From an uncultured Prevotellaceae bacterium (GTDB lineage Bacteria; Bacteroidota; Bacteroidia; Bacteroidales; Muribaculaceae): DNA of 7,140 nucleotides. The stretch is from positions 1-7,140 of the forward strand of contig CALZFJ010000103.1 in the NCBI GenBank assembly GCA_945645715.1. Reading direction: 5' to 3'. The notes under the pieces were generated by a model, which was given only the letters and a program-made list of their open reading frames with translations, was not told the origin of the DNA and searched no databases. A program made the translations under genes and the position numbers. Positions 1 to 6,655 of this stretch are shown piece by piece. Each line of letters begins with the position of its first letter. Position 1 is the first letter of the stretch.

Positions 1-830
1 TCATTGTCCTTATAGTAGTACCAGCAATAATAAATCGAAGCTTCGAGGTCATCCTCTCCACCCGGTGCTTCCCAACCGCGAGCTGCATAGGTGTAAATCT
101 GCTCCCAATCCTCGTCAGTGCGAGTAATATAGTTGGCAATGGTTTCAGCAAAGTCCTCACGCATCTGTGAGCTACCATAGTTTGTTACAATTCCAAGAGA
201 GTTGATGCGAGGCTCCCACTGGTCTTGCCAGTTGTTGTCGTCGTACTTACCATTTGAAATCTGAGAGAAATCGGTAGGAATTGACTTAGTCTGGTGCAAG
301 ATGTGAGCAAACTCGTGGTGCATGGTCTTGAAGTAGAACTCATTCATTGTCGCAAAGCTATTGGCATTAAGCTCATTCACGCGGAAAAGCGACACCTTGA
401 TACCACCCTCAGCAAGTCCGAGCACCATTGTACCGGTCTGTGGGTTGTAAGCCGGCGAACCGATAAGGTGAATAATGCGGGGGCCATAGCTCTTGAGGAA
501 CTCTTCGCCTGCAAGCTCATCATATACATCAAACCAAAGATATTTAGTAAGCACAGCCAAATCCACTGCCTTGTCGTACTCGGCAGGAACAAGGTTGTAG
601 TTCATATCAGTACCCACATCCTGCATCTTGTAGCGGAATTCAAGGTTGTAGGGAGTGAGATACGACTCCTTGAGCCATTTGTCAAACTTATATGTGTAGC
701 TGTTGGGGTCGAGTTCGTCTTCGTTGTCGGGGAAGATTGTGGGTCCGAACTCATCATCGCTACACGAGGCTGCTCCAAGCAGCGCAAAGGCTGCAAGGGC
801 AAGCATCGATATATATTTTGTTGTCTTCAT
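1..830 (-). CDS. Putative zinc metallohydrolase lipoprotein associated with SusC/SusD (3' end cut off)
   Basis: The reading frame starts at ATG 830-828 and stays open to the window edge, giving 276 codons without a stop; the C-terminus is missing. Residues 1-22 are a lipoprotein signal peptide (basic start, hydrophobic core ending LLGAAS) before Cys23. The next residues, SDDE, resemble the acidic lipoprotein export signal that sends Bacteroidetes lipoproteins to the cell surface. Residues 171-179 read HHEFAHILH and contain the zinc-protease motif HExxH (His172, Glu173, His176). A later REDFAE segment (224-229) could supply a third metal ligand; this is inference. The pattern matches the substrate-import-associated zinc metallohydrolase lipoproteins / putative zinc-binding metallopeptidases usually found beside SusC/SusD pairs. 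It begins 18 bp after the susD stop, so it is probably co-transcribed. A peptidase role is likely, but the substrate is unknown. The family call is from motif and context, not a search. Confidence 0.85.
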   Translation of the reverse strand, partial: MKTTKYISMLALAAFALLGAASCSDDEFGPTIFPDNEDELDPNSYTYKFDKWLKESYLTPYNLEFRYKMQDVGTDMNYNLVPAEYDKAVDLAVLTKYLWFDVYDELAGEEFLKSYGPRIIHLIGSPAYNPQTGTMVLGLAEGGIKVSLFRVNELNANSFATMNEFYFKTMHHEFAHILHQTKSIPTDFSQISNGKYDDNNWQDQWEPRINSLGIVTNYGSSQMREDFAETIANYITRTDEDWEQIYTYAARGWEAPGGEDDLEASIYYCWYYYKDN

Positions 831-848
831 ATTGCGTTAGAGAGATTA

Positions 849-2573
849 TTATTTCACTTGTTCGTATTTCTTTTCTACCGTGAGGTCACTACCTGCCGAA
901 GGTGTCTGCTTGATGCGGTCGTTAGGCTCAAGTCCTGCCGAGATTACCTCATTAGGAATCTGGAGTGCCTTGCGTGGGTCGAGCATGGTGAGAGTCTCAG
1001 TGCGAGAATCCTTACCAATCACATGAGTGATTTCAAGACCAAGACGCTTGATATCGAAGAAGCGCATACCATTGTGCACTGTGACGATGCGGCGGAAGTG
1101 TTGCACGCACTGGAGCACAGGAAGGTTAGCCTCTGTTACGCTATATTCTGTACTTGGGAACACCTCATCAATGTGGATAGGCTTGGCAATGCCATAACCG
1201 GGGTCTTTAGTGACATAGAACTTCTTTAGCAAGTCGTATGTTAGGTCATAATAACGGCTTTCATCGCCATCATCATTTGCTGTTGAGCGGAGTGAAAGCT
1301 CCCAAGTCTTCAGGTCGGCAATTGCTCCTTCAAGGTCGCCAAGGAATGCCTTAGCCTCGGCACGGCACATAAGTGTCTCCTCACCGAAGAACTCGCTGCG
1401 TACATTGTGAGCGTAGCCGATTCCTGCCACCTTGTCGGTGTATTCAAACAGCTCACCGAGTGTTCCTGCGAAGTAAGTTCCATACTCCGACTTTCCGGCC
1501 GAGCCGCACACACCATTGAAGCAGGGGTGCATTGCAAATGTCTCACCGCTCTGGCTGTTACGCCATTTCCACTGCTCCCATGTGGGACCGGGGCCCTGGA
1601 TAGTTGCACGCTTTGCATCACGATTGGTGGTGTAGCGTCCGCCTGTCATGTGGCGGAGGAATCCAGAGTAGGTAGCTATAAGCATGAAGTTACGCTGATG
1701 TGTGATATTGGTGAAGTAGCGTGCAAAGTCGCTGATGTAGTAGAAGCGTGCTGCCTGTGCCCAGATATCGGTTGTAAACTGTGTTGCATCTACTCCTTCT
1801 CCACCAAGTGCGAGGTCGGCATACTTCAAACAATTCTTGTAGTCGCGAATAAAGAGATAGAAACGTGCTGCATAGGCATTGGCTGCCTGACGGTTGAAGT
1901 GGTACTTAGGCACATCGTAGTAGGAGTCGTTGATAAGTGGAAGACCCTCCTCGAGGTCTTTCTGGCACTGTGCATACACATCGGCAAGTGTGCCGCGCTC
2001 ATATTGCACAAGCACCTTAGTCTCAGGCTTGGTGATATAAGGGATACCCTTGATTGACTTGCTCAGCTCCGGTCCGCGATAAGTCTCGCAGAAGATGTTA
2101 GCAAGAATAAAGTGTCCGTAGCTGCGAATAAGCAGAGCCTCACCCTTCACAGCCTTTACTTCAGGGTCATCGCCTTGACCTTCTTCCTCAAGCTCCTCTA
2201 CGCGCTCAAGCACTGCATTAGCACAGGCGATAGAGTGATAGTAAGACTCCCACACGTCCGAGGGAGTATCCTCGCCGTTGGTAGCCTTTGCATCTTCAAA
2301 TGCAAACAGCTCATTGTCGATAATGTCGTAGGCACCAAGGTTGTAGCGCACGCCCTGGTCGTTGGGTGAGTTATTGTCAATCATGTTGTCGCTCGAAAGC
2401 TCACAGATGCTCGAGTAGCTGCCTGTGGGGTAGCCATTCACCAAAAGCATACGAAGCTGCTCGGGAGTCTTCAGCTCCACGCGAGTGTCGGGCACTTTGT
2501 CGAGAAAGTCGTTGCAGGAAGTGAGTCCCACAAGTGCCACAGCTGCTAAATATGATATATGTGATAATTTCAT
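849..2573 (-). CDS. SusD/RagB family nutrient-binding outer-membrane lipoprotein
   Basis: This 574-residue protein is of usual SusD length. It has a signal peptide with lipobox LTSC, so Cys20 should be lipidated, followed by NDFLDKVPD, the typical mature start of this family. Residues about 115-165 carry the helical, TPR-like region (AVLERVEELEEE, then GEALLIRSYGHFILANIF) of the SusD N-terminal domain. The C-terminal SusD/RagB domain shows FFDIKRLG (from residue 505) and IPNEVISAGLEPNDR (from residue 539), both family hallmarks. SusD proteins sit on the cell surface as a hinged lid over the SusC barrel and capture ligand. The gene follows susC in the same direction after 116 bp, as expected for the pair. 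No strong Shine-Dalgarno sequence precedes the ATG; the upstream bases are A/T-rich, as is usual in this phylum. The ligand cannot be read from the sequence, and no frame damage is seen. Confidence 0.95.
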   Translation of the reverse strand: MKLSHISYLAAVALVGLTSCNDFLDKVPDTRVELKTPEQLRMLLVNGYPTGSYSSICELSSDNMIDNNSPNDQGVRYNLGAYDIIDNELFAFEDAKATNGEDTPSDVWESYYHSIACANAVLERVEELEEEGQGDDPEVKAVKGEALLIRSYGHFILANIFCETYRGPELSKSIKGIPYITKPETKVLVQYERGTLADVYAQCQKDLEEGLPLINDSYYDVPKYHFNRQAANAYAARFYLFIRDYKNCLKYADLALGGEGVDATQFTTDIWAQAARFYYISDFARYFTNITHQRNFMLIATYSGFLRHMTGGRYTTNRDAKRATIQGPGPTWEQWKWRNSQSGETFAMHPCFNGVCGSAGKSEYGTYFAGTLGELFEYTDKVAGIGYAHNVRSEFFGEETLMCRAEAKAFLGDLEGAIADLKTWELSLRSTANDDGDESRYYDLTYDLLKKFYVTKDPGYGIAKPIHIDEVFPSTEYSVTEANLPVLQCVQHFRRIVTVHNGMRFFDIKRLGLEITHVIGKDSRTETLTMLDPRKALQIPNEVISAGLEPNDRIKQTPSAGSDLTVEKKYEQVK

Positions 2574-2646
2574 CTTTCTATTATTTTAATATTCATTTTC
2601 AGTTGGTGTCTGTTCCGGTCGAAATGAGTGATTAGAGATAGGTTGT

Positions 2647-2684
2647 CCTCTTACCTCTCACCTCTTACCTCTCACCTCTTACCT
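2647..2684 (-). repeat. 14-bp tandem repeat, about 2.7 copies, in the susC-susD spacer
   Basis: On the plus strand the unit CCTCTTACCTCTCA occurs exactly at 2647-2660 and 2661-2674, followed by a partial copy (CCTCTTACCT) at 2675-2684. In the direction of transcription it is a purine-rich run of AGAGGTAAG/AGAGGTGAG units starting only 5 bp after the susC stop codon. It lies in the 116-bp transcribed spacer before susD and contains no obvious stem. A role in setting SusD expression relative to SusC, or simple slippage-prone spacer DNA, are both possible; neither can be decided here. Confidence 0.9.
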
Positions 2685-2689
2685 ATAAA

Positions 2690-5600
2690 TTAGAGTCCGA
2701 AACGCACTGTGAGTGTAAACTGCTTAGGCGACGGTGTTGCCACACCACCACTGTTGAAGAACTCAGGATCCTGTCCGTTGAGCTTCTTGTCTGCATAGAG
2801 CAGGCACAGGTTGGTGGCCTGGAGCTTCACCGAGGCGTTGTTCAAGCGGAGCTTCGATATTACTATCTTCGGCAGGTCGTAGGTGAGCGACACCTCCTTC
2901 AGGCGGATAAATCCTCCATCGGCTATGCGCGCTGTCGAGTAGTTGTAAGCGTTATAAGCGTAGCCCAGCTGCGAGTCGTTGTAGTATTGGCGGCGCGATG
3001 CTATTACCGGAATATCGGTGATCAACTCATCACCCGGCTTCACCCAACGGTTCTTGAACTCCTTCGGCATTGAAGAAAGGTCGCTGTAGGCTGCCGAGAA
3101 TACCGGGTCGAGGCGAATCTTGTTGCCGAATGAGTAGGTCATGAACACATTCAAGTGGAATCCTTTATAGTGGAACTGGTTGCCGAAACCTCCGGTGATT
3201 GTCGGGTCAACCGGACCTTCATATATGAGGTGGTCAAGCTTGTCAAACTCCTGGAAGTTGATATCCGACACTGTGAGTTCGTTATTCTCATTAATAAAGG
3301 TGGGAAGGCCCTCCTCGTTAAGTCCCATGAACGGGATAGAGAAGATGGCACGCACCGGATAGCCCTCCAATGGGAAACCTGAGCTTGTCACGAGGTCAAT
3401 CACACGCGAACGAGCCTGAAGATCGGTAATCTTATTCTTTGCGTAAGCAAATGTGAGGTCGGTGGTCCACTGGAAGTCCTTCAGCTGCAAGTTGGTTGAA
3501 GAAATTGTGAACTCAACACCATGCGACTTCATCGATGCCACGTTGGCATACTTGGCGTTCTCACCTCCTACACCGGTTGTATAGATACGTCCGATAAGGT
3601 CGTAGTTGTTACGGGTGTACCAGTCGAACACAAGGTTCAAGCGGTTGTTGAGGAAACCGAGGTCAACACCAAGGTCAAACTCATGCTTCTTCTCATAGGT
3701 AAGCTCCTCATTGCCAAGGTTATCGAGGTTAAGACCGATTTCGTAGGCATCGGTCACAGGACGCCAAGGCTTGTAAGGATTGTAGATAGCGGTTGCATTT
3801 GAGATTGACGATGGACCGGCATCGGCAGTAAGCGAGTAAGATGCACGAAGTTTTGCGTGTGAGAGCACCTTATTGGCAAACCACTCCTCCTCGTGGACGT
3901 TCCATGCACCTGATACGTTCCACGTAGGCAACCAGCGCGACTGGCGGCTCATACCGAGTTTGTTCGAACCCTCGTAGCGGATTGTACCATTCAAGATGTA
4001 ACGGCCTTTGAGTGAGTAGCTTCCGGTTGCGAAGAATGCCTCGCTACGACGGTAGCTCCAGCTGTCGCTATAGTAGTTGTGGTTCTCCTCATTCTGCTGT
4101 TTGAAAAGATGCCAGTCGATGAACGGAATATTACCGTTGTCATAGCAAATACCCCAACCCTCATAGTTCTCAGCGTGACGGTCGATTGAGCCGAACTCAA
4201 GTCCACCCATCAAGCTGGTGATGTGAATGCGGTTGAATGTCTTGTTGTACTGTGCTGTTGCACGCACGTCATACTGTGTAAGTGTGAACACATTGTGATA
4301 TACGATACCACCCTTAGGCAAAACTGTCTCAGGCTGAGCGTTTTCTACATCGGGATCGGTGTAGAGGTAAGGGTTGTAAGCACGGATAGTTGCGTTCTCA
4401 GGGTCGATACCTGCGCGGTATGCCTTTGCCTGGTTCGACTCGTCTTTTACATAGTGGTTCTGAGTAGAACGGCTGTTACGATACGAACCGATTACGTTGA
4501 ACTCAAGTCCCTGAATCGGGCGATAGTTGATTTCGGCCTGGAACTTCATATCAGTTACACCAATATCGATGTAGTTGTTGTCAAGCTCCTTAAAGATGTT
4601 GAAATCAGCATAGTTACGAGTCAAAGTAGCAGTCGGATCGGTTACGCGTGATGTATTCAAGGCGTAGCTGTAAGGGTTGATATCAAATCCACGCTTCACC
4701 TCACCCGAAACTACGTCAACGTCCTGGCTAAGAGTACCCGGAGCAGACTGCTTACGGAAAGAGTCGCTGGTCAAGAGCTTAACGCGAAGGGTCTTTGAGA
4801 GGTCGTAGCTTGCATTGGCGTTGAATGTGTAACGCTGCACGTCGCTCGACTTATACCAGCCCTCATCGTTCATGATTGAGAGTGAAGTATAGAAACGTCC
4901 CTTGTCAGTACCACCGGCAATGCTGACCGAGTGATTCTGAGTGATATTGTCATTGAAAAGGAGGTCAAACCAATCGGTGTTGCGGAACTCTGCCTCACGC
5001 AGGTAAGCGTTCTTTGCCTGAGTGGTATTTGGGAGTCCGAATTTACCATTCTGGTAGCTATCAATAAGTTTGTACATCGTACCGTAAACACCCGAAGATG
5101 AGCTGTTTGCGAGCGAAGCAAACTCCAGCCAGCCTTTCTGCTCCATCTCCTTGTAGATACCCATCTGCTCCTGTGAGTTACAGATGTTGAAGTTGGCATA
5201 ATTAGGCTTCAGGCGGTAAGAGAACTCACCTGTATAGTTGATGCTTGTCTTTCCTGCCTTACCCTGCTTGGTGGTAACGACAATCACACCCGCCATAGCG
5301 CGTGCACCATAGATTGAAGTTGCCGAACCGTCTTTAAGAATCTGGAAACTCTCGATATCGTCGGAGTTAAGTCCGGCGATTGCCGATGCAATAAGTGTCT
5401 CAGCATCACCCGATGAGAGGTCGTCGGCCGAGATTTCCACCGCATCTTCAAGAATCACTCCATCTACCACCCAAAGTGGCTTTGAAGCACCATAAATAGA
5501 TGTGGCACCACGCACACGGATCTTCGGAGCCGTACCGAAGGTTCCCGACACGTTTTGCACCGACACACCGGCTGCCTTTCCTTCGAGCGAGCGGCTGATA

Positions 5601-6007
5601 TCTGCCACACCGTCGAGGCGAGCCTTTTCGGCTGAAATACTGGTAGTTGCACCGGTGAACAAGCGTTTATCCACCTTCTGCATACCGGTTACGACCACTT
5701 CGCTAAGCTGTGTTGCCGAACTTTCGAGCTTAATGGTCACCGGTTTTGTTGTGGCTGAAAACTCGTGGGGATTCATACCCACATAAGTAACCACCAACTT
5801 TGATTTACTCGATGGTGCTGTCACAGTGAACTTACCATCCAAATCAGTCGCAGTTGCAATATTGGTGCCCTTCACAGTGACGGTAGCGCCGATCACCGGC
5901 TCATCGTCTTCTGCTTGTAGCACAACACCGCTGACTTTTACCTGCGCTGTCGCAGCAAAGCCAACTAATGCTATTGCACACAATAGTAACTTTTTAAACA
6001 TCATCAT
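2690..6007 (-). CDS. SusC/RagA family TonB-dependent outer-membrane transporter
   Basis: This is a full-length 1105-residue SusC-type transporter, the TonB-powered barrel that imports the ligand handed over by SusD. Residues 1 to about 22 are a Sec signal peptide (MMMFKKLLL, hydrophobic core, ending ATAQ). Residues about 23-95 form the carboxypeptidase-regulatory-like domain (VSGVV, then PVIGATVTVKGT and TDLDGKFTV). EVVVTG at 103-108 opens the plug domain (about 110-250), which contains RVRGATSIYG, WVVDGV and the family signature LKDGSATSIYGARAMAGV (from residue 224). The rest is beta-barrel, ending with GQDPEF, SGGVATPSPKQF and a short final strand, typical of this family. Three consecutive ATG codons (6007-5999) make the exact start uncertain by two residues; all leave the signal peptide intact. 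The acidic plug insert ADDLSSGD (195-202) marks a subgroup that I recall as common in Bacteroidales. Substrate specificity cannot be inferred. Confidence 0.97.
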   Translation of the reverse strand: MMMFKKLLLCAIALVGFAATAQVKVSGVVLQAEDDEPVIGATVTVKGTNIATATDLDGKFTVTAPSSKSKLVVTYVGMNPHEFSATTKPVTIKLESSATQLSEVVVTGMQKVDKRLFTGATTSISAEKARLDGVADISRSLEGKAAGVSVQNVSGTFGTAPKIRVRGATSIYGASKPLWVVDGVILEDAVEISADDLSSGDAETLIASAIAGLNSDDIESFQILKDGSATSIYGARAMAGVIVVTTKQGKAGKTSINYTGEFSYRLKPNYANFNICNSQEQMGIYKEMEQKGWLEFASLANSSSSGVYGTMYKLIDSYQNGKFGLPNTTQAKNAYLREAEFRNTDWFDLLFNDNITQNHSVSIAGGTDKGRFYTSLSIMNDEGWYKSSDVQRYTFNANASYDLSKTLRVKLLTSDSFRKQSAPGTLSQDVDVVSGEVKRGFDINPYSYALNTSRVTDPTATLTRNYADFNIFKELDNNYIDIGVTDMKFQAEINYRPIQGLEFNVIGSYRNSRSTQNHYVKDESNQAKAYRAGIDPENATIRAYNPYLYTDPDVENAQPETVLPKGGIVYHNVFTLTQYDVRATAQYNKTFNRIHITSLMGGLEFGSIDRHAENYEGWGICYDNGNIPFIDWHLFKQQNEENHNYYSDSWSYRRSEAFFATGSYSLKGRYILNGTIRYEGSNKLGMSRQSRWLPTWNVSGAWNVHEEEWFANKVLSHAKLRASYSLTADAGPSSISNATAIYNPYKPWRPVTDAYEIGLNLDNLGNEELTYEKKHEFDLGVDLGFLNNRLNLVFDWYTRNNYDLIGRIYTTGVGGENAKYANVASMKSHGVEFTISSTNLQLKDFQWTTDLTFAYAKNKITDLQARSRVIDLVTSSGFPLEGYPVRAIFSIPFMGLNEEGLPTFINENNELTVSDINFQEFDKLDHLIYEGPVDPTITGGFGNQFHYKGFHLNVFMTYSFGNKIRLDPVFSAAYSDLSSMPKEFKNRWVKPGDELITDIPVIASRRQYYNDSQLGYAYNAYNYSTARIADGGFIRLKEVSLTYDLPKIVISKLRLNNASVKLQATNLCLLYADKKLNGQDPEFFNSGGVATPSPKQFTLTVRFGL

Positions 6008-6016
6008 GCACTGTTT

Positions 6017-6199
6017 ATTTGTGATATTGAATTTATTATTTTGTTTCCTAATTAATAATGTGATGCATCTACAGGCTATTCATATTCTTTACAGTCTCAT
6101 CTTGCAATTGTAGATTTCAGCGTTTGCTTTCCCTAACAACAAGTTTCCAAAAGAATCTGTGTTAAATATCAGCTTGTAAAGCGTCAAAATTTGTGATAT
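6017..6199. repeat. Pair of 11-bp direct repeats (ATTTGTGATAT) in the susC leader
   Basis: The sequence ATTTGTGATAT occurs exactly at 6017-6027 and again at 6189-6199, with start points 172 bp apart. In the susC direction the element reads ATATCACAAAT, and the nearer copy ends only 9 bp before the first susC ATG. The two copies could be binding sites for a regulator or chance matches in AT-rich DNA; the sequence alone does not decide. Confidence 0.4.
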
Positions 6200-6223
6200 A
6201 AACCTATATTCTCTATATCGGCT

Positions 6224-6280
6224 ACAAAGTAACTGCTTTTTTGTGAGAAAACCTAATTTTTTGACAAAAAAGTTACTTGT
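6224..6280. repeat. Long imperfect inverted repeat (hairpin) upstream of susC
   Basis: The left arm, 6224-6244 (ACAAAGTAAC, TGC, TTTTTTGT), pairs with the right arm, 6264-6280 (ACAAAAAA followed by GTTACTTGT). The pairing is 9 bp with a one-base bulge, then a three-base TGC bulge, then 8 bp, around a 19-nt loop. It lies about 220 bp before the susC start codon. The stem is A/T-rich, with no GC-rich core followed by a U-run, so it does not look like a standard intrinsic terminator. It could be a leader structure, a protein-binding dyad or part of a small RNA. Confidence 0.6.
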
Positions 6281-6385
6281 TTACTGACAATTGTTCACAT
6301 TTTCCGCTATCTCAGCTATCAAAAATTTATCACACCACCACTCTTGCACCCATTGTCTTATTTATATTCTGACCTCATTTCATTA

Positions 6386-6393
6386 CAAATATA
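6386..6393 (-). promoter_or_regulatory. Candidate Bacteroides-type -7 promoter box toward the susC operon
   Basis: In the susC direction these bases read TATATTTG, a full match to the Bacteroides primary-sigma -7 consensus TAnnTTTG. No TTTG -33 element is found at the expected distance of about 19-21 bp upstream; a TTTG at 6402-6399 is too close. If used, transcription would start near 6380 and leave a 5' leader of roughly 370 nt that includes the hairpin. An exact 6-of-6 match is expected now and then by chance in AT-rich DNA, so confidence is low. Confidence 0.35.
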
Positions 6394-6491
6394 CCACACA
6401 AACCTTAAATTTTCGATTATTTCTCCCATAATTTAACATTTCATTTGTTAATTACAAATTGTAAGCAATATTATCGTATTGTTACTTTTTC

Positions 6492-6622
6492 GTGATTTCC
6501 TTGCAATATTCCGAGGAATCACCCGACTCTCCTTCAAATTTTCAATTCTCACGCAGTTAACTCTCCGGAAAAATTCAGCCGATTCCACAAATTCACTGCA
6601 AATGCAATTTTTTCGTGATTCC
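6492..6622. repeat. Cluster of GTGATTCC elements upstream of the pseudouridine synthase
   Basis: GTGATTTCC (6492-6500) faces the inverted copy GGAATCAC (6515-6522), giving an 8-bp stem with one bulged T and a 14-nt loop. A further direct copy, GTGATTCC, lies at 6615-6622, 33 bp before the ATG at 6656. The first and last copies share a longer 12-bp core, TTTTTCGTGATT (6486-6497 and 6609-6620). The placement next to the gene start would suit an operator, but no regulator is identified. Confidence 0.45.
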
Positions 6623-6655
6623 GTAGTTATTATATATATAAGGTATAAAGTAACA

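Larger units (their letters stand above)
6008..6655. other. Divergent intergenic region, 648 bp, no convincing gene
   Basis: This stretch separates the start of the susC-like gene (minus strand) from the start of the pseudouridine synthase (plus strand). It is visibly AT-rich compared with the flanking genes. The reading frames that enter it lack recognisable signal, domain or family features and mainly overlap the neighbouring genes. It holds a long imperfect hairpin, a candidate Bacteroides -7 box toward susC, an 11-bp direct repeat and several GTGATTCC-type elements, listed separately. It must contain the promoters and 5' leaders of both flanking genes, and could also hold a small RNA. No known riboswitch was recognised. 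Confidence 0.75.

Noticed and set aside
294..1229. A 311-codon open frame on the plus strand, antisense to the hydrolase and susD genes
   Set aside because: It overlaps two clearly recognisable genes, its translation is rich in Cys/His/Leu without any domain or signal, and such long antisense frames arise from codon bias.
1407..2057. A 216-codon plus-strand open frame inside susD
   Set aside because: It is antisense to a strong SusD gene and its Cys-rich translation resembles no family.
5826..6113. A 95-codon plus-strand frame over the susC start and leader
   Set aside because: Most of it is antisense to the susC signal peptide and regulatory-like domain; the hydrophobic tail comes from AT-rich spacer.
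6224..6280. The AT-rich hairpin as an intrinsic terminator
   Set aside because: The stem has no GC-rich core and is not followed by a clear U-run in either direction relative to an upstream gene.
6624..6643. AT run TTATTATATATATAAGG as the promoter of the pseudouridine synthase
   Set aside because: It resembles a generic -10 box, but it lacks the TTTG of the Bacteroides -7 consensus and lies almost on the start codon; not supportable as a called promoter.
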